The position numbers and the translations under genes were made by a program. DNA of 64,000 nt from Clavibacter michiganensis. GTDB lineage: Bacteria > Actinomycetota > Actinomycetes > Actinomycetales > Microbacteriaceae. The stretch covers positions 2,480,001 to 2,544,000 of the forward strand of contig NZ_JAFBBJ010000001.1 of NCBI RefSeq assembly GCF_016907085.1, given 5' to 3'. Under the pieces are notes generated by a model, which saw only the letters and a list, made by a program, of their open reading frames with translations, did not search any database and was not told the origin of the DNA. This document shows, one piece after another, positions 1-8,587 of this stretch; within the stretch, counting starts at the first letter, position 1, and each line of letters starts with the position of its first letter.

Positions 1-1
1 T

Positions 2-280
2 AGCCAGCGGATGTTCCCCGACCAGATCCTCAGCGGGCGCTTCGGCTCGGGCTTCGCGCTCGGCCTCATGGCCCGCGACGTGGCGCTCGCGCACGACGTC
101 GCCCGCGCGACCGGCGCGACCCCGGGGCTCTTCGCCGAGACCGACGCGCGCTGGCAGCAGGCGCTCGCGGCCCTCGGCCCGCAGGCCGACTTCGTCGCCG
201 CCACCTCCACCTTCACCACGGCGACCACCGCCCTGGATCCCGCGCAGCTCCCCGCCCGGAAGGACGACACCGCATCATGA
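2..280 (+). CDS. C-terminal part of a 3-hydroxyisobutyrate/6-phosphogluconate dehydrogenase-like NAD(P) oxidoreductase (5' truncated by window edge)
   Basis: The reading frame is open from base 2, so the gene begins before the window; 92 codons are visible. The all-helical C-terminal domain of the beta-hydroxyacid dehydrogenase family is recognisable in FGSGFALGLMARDVALAHD and the following WQQALAALGPQADFVA, where these enzymes read KD(L/V)xLA and end in helices that close the active site. The Rossmann domain and catalytic Lys lie outside or at the very edge, so the substrate cannot be judged. The stop overlaps the aldehyde dehydrogenase start (ATGA), so both are probably co-translated and act in one oxidation pathway. 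Confidence 0.8.
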   Translation, partial: SQRMFPDQILSGRFGSGFALGLMARDVALAHDVARATGATPGLFAETDARWQQALAALGPQADFVAATSTFTTATTALDPAQLPARKDDTAS

Positions 281-1857
281 CCGCCACCGCCCCGACCTCC
301 CGCACGCCGCTCCTCGAGGCCATCGACCGCGCCGCGCACCCCGCCGAGCGCGCCCGGGATCTCATCGCCCACGCGTTCCCCGACGGCATCGGCACGTGGG
401 CCGACGGTCGCGTGCACCCGGGATCCGGCCCCGCGATCGACCTCGTCGACGCCGCGACGGGTGAGCTCGTCACGAGCTACGCGGATCCGGGCGCCGAGGG
501 CGCCGAGACCGCCCTCGCCGCCGCCGTCCGCGGCGCGCGCACGTGGGGCGCGATGGACCCCTACGACCGCGCCGCGATCCTCCGCGACGTCGCCCGCGTG
601 ATCGGCGAGCACCAGGAGGAGCTCGCCGTGCTCGAGACGGTGACGACCGGCAAGCCGCTCCGCGACGCCCGCGTCGAGGCCGGCCGTGTGGCGCAGATGT
701 TCGGCTACTACGCCGGCTGGGCCGACAAGGTCACCGGCCAGACCATCCCCGTCCCCGGCGACTGGCTCACGTACACGACGCGCGTGCCGTGGGGCGTGGT
801 GGTCGCGGTCACGCCGTGGAACTCGCCGCTGTTCACGGCCGGCTGGAACTCCTCCGCGCCGCTCGCCGCGGGCAACGCCGTGGTCCTGAAGCCCAGCGAG
901 TACACGCCGCTCAGCACGATCCGCCTGGCGCAGCTCGCCGAGGAGGCGGGCCTGCCCGCCGGCGTGCTGTCCGTCGCGGTCGGCGCGGGCACCACGGTCG
1001 GCGCCGCGCTGAGCACCGACCGGCGCGTGGGCAAGCTGAGCTTCATCGGATCCGTGCCCGTCGGCCGCACGGTCGCGCAGGCGGCGGCCGGCGCCGGCAT
1101 CCCCGTCGTGCTCGAGCTCGGCGGCAAGAGCGCCAACGTCGTCTTCGCCGACGCGGACCTCGACCAGGCCGCGCGCGGCGCCGTGAGCGCCGTCTTCTCG
1201 GGCGCCGGGCAGTCGTGCGTCGCCGGATCCCGCCTGCTCGTCGAGCGCGGCGTGCACGACGAGCTCGTGGCCCGCATCGTCGCCCACGTCGAGGCGCTCC
1301 GGCTCGGCGACCCGCTCGACCCCGAGACCGAGATCGGCCCGATCATCTCGCGCCGCCAGGTCGCGACCATCCACGCGCTCATCCAGGCGGGCCAGGAGGA
1401 CGGCGCGCGCCGCCTCTCCGGCGCGACCCCGTCGGCCGCGCTCGCCGACGGCGCCCTCGCCGCCGGCAGCTGGATCATGCCGACGATCCTCGACGGCGTC
1501 GAACCCGGCCACCGCCTCGAGACCACCGAGGTGTTCGGCCCCGTCCTCGGCGTCTCCGTCTTCGACACGGAGGAGGAGGTGGTCGCGCGCGCGAACGCCA
1601 CGGGCTTCGGGCTCGCGGGCGCGGTCTGGACCTCCGACGTCTCGCGCGCGCACCGCGTGGCAGCGGCCGTCGACGCCGGCACGTTCTGGATCAACGCGTA
1701 CAAGACGATCCACGTCGCCGTGCCGTTCGGCGGCTTCGGCGAGTCCGGCCACGGCCGCTCGTCGGGCCCGGGCGTGCTCGACGAATACACGCAGCAGAAG
1801 GCGGTGTGGGTGCCGACCACGCCGCCGCCCGCGCCCTTCCCGTCGATGCGCGGCTGA
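277..1857 (+). CDS. NAD(P)-dependent aldehyde dehydrogenase
   Basis: A 526-residue member of the ALDH superfamily that oxidises an aldehyde to a carboxylate. Visible motifs are the proton-channel Asn in VTPWNSPLF, the cofactor Lys in LKPSEYTPLS, the Rossmann FIGSVPVG, the general base Glu in LELGGKSANVVF and the catalytic Cys in GAGQSCVAGSR. The terminal PFGGFGESGHGRSSG motif is also typical. It starts at an ATG overlapping the upstream dehydrogenase stop. About 45 residues precede the usual ALDH N-terminus. Substrate is not predictable; the pairing with a hydroxyacid-dehydrogenase-like gene suggests a two-step alcohol/aldehyde oxidation. Confidence 0.93.
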   Translation: MTATAPTSRTPLLEAIDRAAHPAERARDLIAHAFPDGIGTWADGRVHPGSGPAIDLVDAATGELVTSYADPGAEGAETALAAAVRGARTWGAMDPYDRAAILRDVARVIGEHQEELAVLETVTTGKPLRDARVEAGRVAQMFGYYAGWADKVTGQTIPVPGDWLTYTTRVPWGVVVAVTPWNSPLFTAGWNSSAPLAAGNAVVLKPSEYTPLSTIRLAQLAEEAGLPAGVLSVAVGAGTTVGAALSTDRRVGKLSFIGSVPVGRTVAQAAAGAGIPVVLELGGKSANVVFADADLDQAARGAVSAVFSGAGQSCVAGSRLLVERGVHDELVARIVAHVEALRLGDPLDPETEIGPIISRRQVATIHALIQAGQEDGARRLSGATPSAALADGALAAGSWIMPTILDGVEPGHRLETTEVFGPVLGVSVFDTEEEVVARANATGFGLAGAVWTSDVSRAHRVAAAVDAGTFWINAYKTIHVAVPFGGFGESGHGRSSGPGVLDEYTQQKAVWVPTTPPPAPFPSMRG

Positions 1858-1875
1858 CGCGGGTCGCGCGCCATC

Positions 1876-1909
1876 CCGCGCCGCCCGCCCGAGGGGACGG
1901 GCGGCGCGG
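1876..1909 (+). terminator. Intrinsic-type hairpin after the aldehyde dehydrogenase
   Basis: A 12-bp perfect GC stem (CCGCGCCGCCCG with its complement, 10-base loop) lies 18 bases after the aldehyde dehydrogenase stop. There is no clear U-tract, as is common in actinobacteria. It separates the oxidation genes from the sugar ABC operon. Confidence 0.55.
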
Positions 1910-1925
1910 TATGCGAAAGGTTTCT

Positions 1926-1965
1926 GGTTAACCGCTTTACACAACCCCCGATCCGGTGTTAGCGT
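1926..1965 (+). promoter_or_regulatory. Promoter with LacI/ROK-like operator for the first sugar ABC operon
   Basis: The palindrome GGTTAACC (1926-1933) abuts a -35-like TTTACA (1936-1941). A -10 TAGCGT (1960-1965, TAnnnT) follows after an 18-base spacer. A repressor on the palindrome would occlude the -35 element. The ROK regulator encoded later in the same operon is the natural candidate. The site is read by eye; binding is inferred. Confidence 0.5.
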
Positions 1966-2072
1966 CGCCGCCATCGGGTGCGCGACGACGCCTCCCGGAT
2001 GCGTGCGGAGCTGGCGGATCACGGTGTCGTCGAGCCCCGGACCGACCGCCACCTCAAGGAAGAGACCACGCG

Positions 2073-3311
2073 ATGTCCCCTCGATCCACCGCCCGCCGCC
2101 GCCGACTCCTCGGCGCCGCCGCCGTCGCGGCCACCGTCCCCCTCGTTCTCGCCGGCTGCTCCGGCGGCGGGGGAGGATCCTCGTCCGGCGGGGATCCCAC
2201 GACGGTCAACGTCACCGACTACTACAACGAGGGCAACGACAACACCGTCATCGGCGACACCCTCACGAAGTGCGGCGAGTCCCTCGGCGTCACCATCAAG
2301 CGCACGTCGATCCCGGGCTCGAGCCTCATCCAGAAGGTGCTCCAGCAGGCGTCGTCGCGGACGCTGCCCGACGTGCTCATGCTCGACAACCCCGACCTGC
2401 AGCAGATCGCCGCGACGGGCGCGCTCGCCCCGCTCGAGGACTTCGGCATCTCGACCGACGGCTACGCGAAGGGCGTCGTGGACGCGGGCACCTACGAGGG
2501 CAAGACGTACGGCCTCGCGCCCACCGTCAACACGATCGCGCTCTTCTACAACGAGCAGATGCTGGCCGACAAGGGGATCCAGCCGCCCACCACGTGGGAC
2601 GAGCTCAAGACCGCGGCCGCCGCGCTCAAGGACGGCGACCGATACGGCATCGCGATGGACGCCAACGCCACCTACGAGGGCACCTGGCAGTTCCTGCCCT
2701 TCATGTGGTCGAACGGCGGCGACGAGAAGGACATCGCCACCCCCGAGACCGCGGAGGCGCTGCAGCTCTGGACCGACCTCGTGAAGGACGGCTCGGCCTC
2801 GCAGAGCGTCGTCAACTGGACCCAGTCCGACGTCAACGACCAGTTCATGGCCGGCAAGACGGCGATGATGATCAACGGCCCGTGGCAGATCCCCGCGCTC
2901 ACCGAGTCGGGCGTCGACTACGGCATCGCGAAGCTCCCCGCGCCCGAGGCCGGCGGCACCGCCGTCGCCCCGCTCGGCGGCGAGGTGTGGACCGTGCCGC
3001 AGACGGGCGACAAGGCGAAGCAGGCCACGGCCGCGAAGGTCGTCGAGTGCCTCAACTCCGACGAGAACCAGCTCGACATGGCCACCAAGCGCTACACGAT
3101 CCCGTCGAAGACCGCCGTCGCCACCCAGTTCGGCCAGCAGGTGCCCACCGAGCAGGTGTTCGTCGACCTCGTCGCCGACGCCCGCGCCCGCACCGGCGAG
3201 CTCGGTGCCGACTGGCCGAAGGCCGCCACGAAGATCTACACGGCCGTGCAGTCGGCGCTCACCGGGCAGGCCTCGCCGGAGGACGCGCTGAAGAACGCCG
3301 AGCAGGGCTGA
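2073..3311 (+). CDS. ABC transporter sugar-binding lipoprotein
   Basis: A 412-residue extracellular solute-binding protein of the family that serves CUT1-type carbohydrate importers. The chosen ATG follows AAGGAAGAGA. The N-terminus has an Arg-rich n-region, a hydrophobic stretch and a lipobox LAGC, then a Gly/Ser linker, so it should be a lipoprotein on the outer face of the membrane. A longer open frame reaches upstream to 1956 but would precede the signal peptide. It is first in an operon with two permeases (next start overlaps the stop as TGATG). No ATPase gene is adjacent; a shared MsiK-like ATPase elsewhere is the usual solution in actinobacteria. Confidence 0.92.
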   Translation: MSPRSTARRRRLLGAAAVAATVPLVLAGCSGGGGGSSSGGDPTTVNVTDYYNEGNDNTVIGDTLTKCGESLGVTIKRTSIPGSSLIQKVLQQASSRTLPDVLMLDNPDLQQIAATGALAPLEDFGISTDGYAKGVVDAGTYEGKTYGLAPTVNTIALFYNEQMLADKGIQPPTTWDELKTAAAALKDGDRYGIAMDANATYEGTWQFLPFMWSNGGDEKDIATPETAEALQLWTDLVKDGSASQSVVNWTQSDVNDQFMAGKTAMMINGPWQIPALTESGVDYGIAKLPAPEAGGTAVAPLGGEVWTVPQTGDKAKQATAAKVVECLNSDENQLDMATKRYTIPSKTAVATQFGQQVPTEQVFVDLVADARARTGELGADWPKAATKIYTAVQSALTGQASPEDALKNAEQG

Positions 3312-4300
3312 TGGCGACGACCGCCGTCCCCGCGCGCCCGGTCGCGCAGGCTCCCGGGCGGGCCCGGGGCGCCGGGGACGCCGCCGTCGCACGCGGTCCC
3401 GTGCGCCGCCGTCCCCGCTTCCGGTGGGAGCGCTTCTTCCAGGTGATGTTCCTGGTGCCGGCGGTCGTGTACCTCGTGCTCTTCTTCGGCTACCCGGTCG
3501 TGAAGAACATCGTCATGAGCTTCCAGGAGTACACGACGACCACCTTCTACACGGGAGAGGCGCCGTGGGTCGGGTTCGCGAACTACGCGTCGGTGCTCTC
3601 GTCGGGGATCTTCTCGACGGCCCTGCTCAACACGTTCCTGTTCACGATCGGCTCGATCCTCGGCCAGTTCGTCATCGGGCTCGTGCTGGCGCTGTTCTTC
3701 CGCCGGTCCTTCCCGCTCAACGGCCTGCTGCGCGCGCTGCTGCTCCTGCCGTGGCTGCTGCCGCTCATCGTCTCGAGCGCGGTGTGGAAGTGGATCCTCG
3801 ACCAGGACTCGGGCGTGCTCAACCAGTTCCTGCTGGGCACGGGCGTGGTGCAGGATCCGGTGCCGTGGCTCACGAGCCCGGCGTTCGCGCTCATCACGGT
3901 GATCGCGGTGAACGTGTGGATCGGGATCCCGTTCAACACGACCATCCTCTACGGCGGCCTGCAGGACATCCCGCCGGAGCTGTACGAGGCCGGATCCCTC
4001 GACGGGGCCACCGGCTGGCGCGGCTTCCGGCACATCACCTGGCCGCTGCTGCGACCCGTGGTGGGCGTCGTGCTCGTGCTCGGCGTCGTCTACACGATCA
4101 AGGTGCTCGACATCATCCTCGGCCTCACGAACGGCGGGCCCGCGAACTCGACGCAGACCATCGCGACGCAGTCGTACACGCTCTCGTTCCAGCAGTTCGA
4201 CTTCGGGTCGGGCGCCGCCCTCAGCAACATCCTCATCGTCATCTCGGCGGTGTTCGCGGTGGTCTACCTCCGCGCCAACAGGAAGGCCGTCGATGACTGA
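3311..4300 (+). CDS. ABC sugar permease, inner-membrane subunit 1 (MalF type)
   Basis: A 329-residue polytopic membrane protein with about six transmembrane helices after an Arg/Ala-rich cytoplasmic N-terminus of about 45 residues. The EAA-loop that docks the ATPase is seen as YEAGSLDGATGWRGFRHITW. The start ATG overlaps the lipoprotein stop and the 3' end overlaps the second permease by 8 bases, so subunit stoichiometry is probably set by translational coupling. Carbohydrate class is inferred from family and operon content (ThuA, Gfo/Idh/MocA). Confidence 0.93.
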   Translation: MATTAVPARPVAQAPGRARGAGDAAVARGPVRRRPRFRWERFFQVMFLVPAVVYLVLFFGYPVVKNIVMSFQEYTTTTFYTGEAPWVGFANYASVLSSGIFSTALLNTFLFTIGSILGQFVIGLVLALFFRRSFPLNGLLRALLLLPWLLPLIVSSAVWKWILDQDSGVLNQFLLGTGVVQDPVPWLTSPAFALITVIAVNVWIGIPFNTTILYGGLQDIPPELYEAGSLDGATGWRGFRHITWPLLRPVVGVVLVLGVVYTIKVLDIILGLTNGGPANSTQTIATQSYTLSFQQFDFGSGAALSNILIVISAVFAVVYLRANRKAVDD

Positions 4301-5174
4301 CACCGCCGAGCGCCTCGTCCCCGTCCCCGCCCCGGCCCGCCGGGTGCCGTCGGGCTCCCGCCGACCGCGCGCCGACCGCAGCTGGATCGGCACGGTCGTC
4401 GGGATCGCGATCCTCGCCGTGATGCTGTTCCCCGTCTACTGGATGGTCAACATCTCCCTGCAGCCCGCGGGTCCGGCGATCGAGGCGGCGTGGTTCCCGT
4501 TCGAGGCGCAGTTCCAGGGCTACGCGACCGCGCTCTCGGAGCAGGGCCAGGCGCTCGGCACGAGCCTCGTGATCGCGCTCGGCAGCGTCGTGCTCAGCCT
4601 CGCCATCGCGACCCCGGCGGCGTACGCGCTCGCGCAGTTCAAGTTCAAGTGGATCAACCTGGTGCTGTTCGGGATCCTCATCTCGCAGATGATCCCCGGC
4701 ATCGTCGTCGCGAACGCGCTCTACGCCGCGTACAACGACGTGGGGCTGCTGAACTCGATCCCGGGCCTGATCCTCGCGGACTCCACGGCCGGCATCCCGT
4801 TCGCGATCCTCATCATGCGGGCGTTCATGGCGGGCATCCCGCCGTCGATCATCGAGGCCGCGAAGGTGGACGGCGCCGGGAACTTCCGGGCCTTCCGCTC
4901 GATCGTCCTGCCCGTGAGCCTCAACGCCGTGATCACGGCCGGGCTCTTCACGTTCCTCTTCACCTGGAGCGACTTCCTGTTCGCGCTGACGCTCACGACG
5001 ACCGACGACGTGCGCCCCATCACGCTCGGGATCTACCAGTACATCGGCACCTACACCGCCGACTGGAGCACGGTGATGGCGACGGCCGTGCTCGCGTCGC
5101 TGCCGGCGATCGTCCTTCTCCTCGCGGCGCAGCGCTTCATCGCGGCGGGCGCGACGGGCGGCGCGGTCAAGTGA
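4293..5174 (+). CDS. ABC sugar permease, inner-membrane subunit 2 (MalG type)
   Basis: A 293-residue CUT1 permease with about six membrane segments. Its EAA-loop reads IEAAKVDGAGNFRAFRSIVL, the standard MalG-type coupling helix. The ATG lies 8 bases inside the preceding permease gene. With the upstream permease it should form the heterodimeric channel for the sugar delivered by the lipoprotein. The stop is followed by an 82-base gap with an AGAGAGAGA ribosome-binding region for the ThuA-like gene. Confidence 0.93.
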   Translation: MTDTAERLVPVPAPARRVPSGSRRPRADRSWIGTVVGIAILAVMLFPVYWMVNISLQPAGPAIEAAWFPFEAQFQGYATALSEQGQALGTSLVIALGSVVLSLAIATPAAYALAQFKFKWINLVLFGILISQMIPGIVVANALYAAYNDVGLLNSIPGLILADSTAGIPFAILIMRAFMAGIPPSIIEAAKVDGAGNFRAFRSIVLPVSLNAVITAGLFTFLFTWSDFLFALTLTTTDDVRPITLGIYQYIGTYTADWSTVMATAVLASLPAIVLLLAAQRFIAAGATGGAVK

Positions 5175-5256
5175 TCCGGCGCCCGCACGCGCGCTCGCCC
5201 GATGCGGCCGGCGCCGCCCCCGACATCCCGCACGACCCCTCCGAGAGAGAGACACC

Positions 5257-6027
5257 ATGACCGACACCGCATCCCCGCTCCGCGTCACCGTCTGGGGCGA
5301 GAACCGCCACGAGCAGATCGAGCAGCACGTCCGCGACCGCTACCCGACCGGGATGCACGGCGCCGTCGCCGAGGGCGTGCAGGAGAACCTGCCCGACGCG
5401 CACGTCGAGATCGCGACCATGGAGCAGCCCGAGCACGGCCTCACCGAGGAGCTGCTCGCCCGCACCGACGTCCTCACCTGGTGGGGCCACGCGGCCCACG
5501 CCGAGGTGGACGACGAGATCGTCGATCGGGTGCACCGCCACGTGCTCGACGGGATGGGCCTCATCGTGCTGCACTCCGGGCACTGGTCGAAGATCTTCAC
5601 GAAGCTGATGGGCACCACGTGCACCCTCCGCTGGCGCAGCGAGCACGACCGCGAGCTGGTGTGGACCGTGAACCCGCAGCACCCCATCACCCGCGGCGTG
5701 CCGAACCCGATCGTCATCGACGAGCAGGAGATGTACGGCGAGTACTTCGACGTGCCCACGCCCGACGAGCTCGTCTTCATCTCGGGCTTCACGGGAGGCG
5801 AGGTGTTCCGCAGCGGCATGACCTACCGCCGCGGCTTCGGCCGGATCTTCTTCTTCTCGCCCGGCGACCAGGACTTCCCCGTGTACCACCACCGGGACGT
5901 CCGCCGCGTGATCGCGAACGCCTGCGAGTGGGCGCGGCCCGACCGGCGCGAGACGCCCACGTTGCTGCGCTACGAGCTCGGCGAGTACTACGACGGCACC
6001 GACTACGCCGGGGCGCTCGAGCGATGA
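5257..6027 (+). CDS. ThuA-like sugar-utilisation protein
   Basis: A 256-residue class-I-glutamine-amidotransferase-like fold protein resembling ThuA, a protein linked to trehalose and disaccharide catabolism in rhizobia. Visible blocks are TVWGENRHEQ, LTWWGHAAHAEVDD and LIVLHSGHWSKIFTKLMG, and a late RGFGRIFFFSPGDQ. It lies between the ABC permeases and a Gfo/Idh/MocA oxidoreductase, the same context as thuEFGK-thuAB. That context suggests the imported sugar is oxidised to a 3-keto intermediate. The exact enzymatic role of ThuA remains poorly defined, and the sugar here is not established. Confidence 0.82.
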   Translation: MTDTASPLRVTVWGENRHEQIEQHVRDRYPTGMHGAVAEGVQENLPDAHVEIATMEQPEHGLTEELLARTDVLTWWGHAAHAEVDDEIVDRVHRHVLDGMGLIVLHSGHWSKIFTKLMGTTCTLRWRSEHDRELVWTVNPQHPITRGVPNPIVIDEQEMYGEYFDVPTPDELVFISGFTGGEVFRSGMTYRRGFGRIFFFSPGDQDFPVYHHRDVRRVIANACEWARPDRRETPTLLRYELGEYYDGTDYAGALER

Positions 6028-7253
6028 CGGACGTGGAGGAGCGCACGGGCGCCGCCCACCGGATCGTCGCGCCGGCTGACGGCGCGCGGCTGCGGGTCGT
6101 GCAGGTGGGCGCGGGCGGCATGGGGCGGCAGTGGCTGGAGACCATCGCGGAGGATCCCGACGTCGAGCTCGTGGGCGTCGTCGACCTCGATGAGGAGGCG
6201 GCGCGGGCGGGTGCTGCGGCGCACGGGGCGTCGGCGGAGGCGTCGACCGACCTCGGCGAGCTGATCGCGCGGGTCCGGCCCGACGCGGTGATCGACGTCA
6301 CCATCCCGCGCGCGCACCACCCCGTCACCACGCAGGCGCTGTTCGCGGGGATCCCGGTGCTCGGCGAGAAGCCCGTCGCGCTCACGGTCGCCGAGGGGCT
6401 GTCGCTCGCGGCGGCCGCGGAGATCACGGGCGAGCTGTTCATGGTCAGCCAGTCGCGCCGCTACAACGACCACCTCGTCGCGCTCAAGCGGCGGGCGGCC
6501 GACCTCGGCGGCGTCGGCATCGTCACCACGGAGTTCTTCAAGGCCCCGCACTTCGGCGGGTTCCGCGAGGAGATGGACGACGTGCTGCTGCTCGACATGG
6601 CCGTGCACCAGTTCGACGCGGTGCGGTACCTGCTCGACGCGGATCCCGTGAGCGTCTACTGCGAGTCGTACAACCCCGCGTGGAGCTGGTACCGCGGCGA
6701 CGCGGGAGCCACCGCGGTCTTCGCGTTCGAGGGCGGCGTGCGGTACGTCTACACGGGCAGCTGGTGCAGCCCGGGCGCGGAGACGTCGTGGAACGGATCC
6801 TGGCGGGTGAGCGGCGCGCACGGCACCGCGCTGTGGGACGGCGACCACGAGCCCACCAGCGAGATCACGGACGCGCCCGACGGCCCGCCCCCGGCGCCCG
6901 CGGCCGCCGCGTCGGTGGGCGTGGAGATCGCCGGCTCGCTGCGCGCGTTCGTCCGCGCGCTGCGCACGGGGGAGCGGCCGCACGGCGAGGTGCACGGCAA
7001 CGTGATGAGCCTCGCAATGGTGGAGGCCGCGATCGAGTCGAAGGGCACCGGCCGGCGGCTCGCGATCGACGACGTGCTCGAGCGCGCCTACGCGACCGCG
7101 CTCGCCGACGAGCGGCGCGACGACGTGCGCGCGCGGCTCGAGTCGTGGCGCGAGCGGGGCGTGCGGGAGGCGCTCCAGGGGCCGCCGGAGTCCGCTGGCC
7201 GCGCAGGCCTGGAGGGCGTCGCCGCCGTCGCCCGCCCGGCCGCCGCCGGGTAG
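6024..7253 (+). CDS. Gfo/Idh/MocA-family NAD(P)-dependent sugar oxidoreductase
   Basis: A 409-residue protein with an N-terminal Rossmann domain (VVQVGAGGMGRQWL) and the family motif GEKPVALT, whose Lys is catalytic. The C-terminal alpha/beta domain carries the EMDDVLLLDMAVHQFDAVRYL segment, including the substrate-binding Asp and His of the family. The start overlaps the ThuA-like stop (ATGA). It probably oxidises or epimerises the imported sugar, as ThuB does. The C-terminal 30 residues are Ala/Gly-rich and likely disordered. Confidence 0.88.
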   Translation: MTDVEERTGAAHRIVAPADGARLRVVQVGAGGMGRQWLETIAEDPDVELVGVVDLDEEAARAGAAAHGASAEASTDLGELIARVRPDAVIDVTIPRAHHPVTTQALFAGIPVLGEKPVALTVAEGLSLAAAAEITGELFMVSQSRRYNDHLVALKRRAADLGGVGIVTTEFFKAPHFGGFREEMDDVLLLDMAVHQFDAVRYLLDADPVSVYCESYNPAWSWYRGDAGATAVFAFEGGVRYVYTGSWCSPGAETSWNGSWRVSGAHGTALWDGDHEPTSEITDAPDGPPPAPAAAASVGVEIAGSLRAFVRALRTGERPHGEVHGNVMSLAMVEAAIESKGTGRRLAIDDVLERAYATALADERRDDVRARLESWRERGVREALQGPPESAGRAGLEGVAAVARPAAAG

Positions 7254-7273
7254 CCTCATCGGGTGGGGATCCA

Positions 7274-8587
7274 GTGACCGGCGATGAGACGGGCGGTGCC
7301 GCGCGCGCGCCCGAGCCGCTCGCATCGGTCGTGGATCCCGCCCGGTCGGTCCCGCTCGCGCCGGATCCCCGCTCCCGCGGCACCACGCCCGACCACGTCC
7401 GCCGCTCCAACCTCGCGACCGTGCTGCAGATCGTGCACGAGACCGGCCCCGCGTCGCGCTCGGAGCTGACGCGCGAGACCGGCCTCAACCGCTCCACCAT
7501 CGCCGCGCTCGTGGGCGAGCTGCAGGAGCTGGGGCTCGTCGTCGAGTCCGAGCCGCCGGGCACCAACCGCGTCGGCCGGCCGAGCCCCATCGTCTCGGCC
7601 GACCCGGGCGTGGTCGTCTTCGCGGTCAACCCCGAGATCGACGCGGTGACGGTCGGGCTCGTCGGCCTGGACGGCGTCGTGCAGCAGCGGATCCGCCGCG
7701 ACACCGACGGGGTGCCGACCGCCGCGCAGGCCGCCCGGCTCGCCGCGGCGATCATCGACGGGATCCGCGCCGACCTCCGCGCGACCCGGCCCGACGCGCG
7801 CGTGCTCGGCATCGGCGTCGCGGTCCCCGGCCTCGTGCGCTTCGACGGCGGCATCGTGCGCCTCGCGCCGCACCTCGGCTGGGTCGACGAGCCGTTCGCG
7901 GCGCTCCTCGCCGACGCCACCGGGCTGCCCGCGCTCGCCGCCAACGACGCGAGCCTCGCGGCCGTCGCCGAGGGGCGCTTCGGATCCGGCCGGGACGTCG
8001 ACGACCTCGTCTACCTCAACGGCGGCGCGTCGGGCGTCGGCGGCGGCGTGCTCATCGGCCGGCGCCCGTTCGGCGGCGCGGAGGGCTACGGCGGCGAGCT
8101 CGGCCACACGCTCGTGGACTCCGGCGGCGAGCTCTGCCACTGCGGCGCGGTCGGCTGCCTGGAGACGACGGTCGGCCAGGACGCCCTGCTCGAGGTCACG
8201 GGCCTGCCGCGCGCCCGCGCCGACGAGCTGGGCGACGTGCTCGCGGCGGCGCTCGAGGCGGGGGATCCGGCGATCACCCGCGAGGTCGAGCGGCAGATCG
8301 ACAACCTGGCGGTCGCGCTGCGCAACGTCGTCAACATCTTCAACCCGTCGCTCGTGGTGCTCGGCGGGTTCCTCGGGTCGCTGCACGCGGCGGATCCCGA
8401 CCGGATCCTCGCCCGCGCCACCGCCCAGGCGCTCCCCGGCGCGCGCGAGGCCCTGCGCATCCGCCGCGCGGCCCTCGGCCCCGACCGGCTGATGATCGGC
8501 GCGGCCGAGCTGGCCTTCGCGGGCGTGCTCGTGGATCCGTCGGGCGTGATGCGCGCCGCCGCCGCCGCGGAGCGCACCACGGCGTGA
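7274..8587 (+). CDS. ROK-family transcriptional repressor
   Basis: A 437-residue regulator. A winged helix-turn-helix lies at about residues 45-100 (SELTRETGLNRSTIAALVGE), followed by a ROK sugar-sensing domain. The zinc-binding signature CHCGAVGCLE and the GGELGHTLV loop are present. It probably represses the sugar operon in which it lies and is released by a sugar ligand, acting at the operator near 1926. The GTG start overlaps the TGA of a four-codon reading frame (7263-7277) that sits six bases after a TAGCCT -10 hexamer. A 35-residue Pro/Arg-rich tail precedes the helix-turn-helix. Confidence 0.9.
   Translation: MTGDETGGAARAPEPLASVVDPARSVPLAPDPRSRGTTPDHVRRSNLATVLQIVHETGPASRSELTRETGLNRSTIAALVGELQELGLVVESEPPGTNRVGRPSPIVSADPGVVVFAVNPEIDAVTVGLVGLDGVVQQRIRRDTDGVPTAAQAARLAAAIIDGIRADLRATRPDARVLGIGVAVPGLVRFDGGIVRLAPHLGWVDEPFAALLADATGLPALAANDASLAAVAEGRFGSGRDVDDLVYLNGGASGVGGGVLIGRRPFGGAEGYGGELGHTLVDSGGELCHCGAVGCLETTVGQDALLEVTGLPRARADELGDVLAAALEAGDPAITREVERQIDNLAVALRNVVNIFNPSLVVLGGFLGSLHAADPDRILARATAQALPGAREALRIRRAALGPDRLMIGAAELAFAGVLVDPSGVMRAAAAAERTTA

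Noticed and set aside
1956..2072. Extended N-terminus of the first sugar-binding lipoprotein
   Set aside because: It would start at or inside the promoter and place 39 residues before the signal peptide. ATG 2073 has a ribosome-binding site and a proper lipoprotein signal.
3236..4393. Minus-strand frame of 385 codons opposite the first ABC permease
   Set aside because: Arg/Glu/His-rich shadow frame without domains. The plus strand encodes clear MalF/MalG-type permeases.
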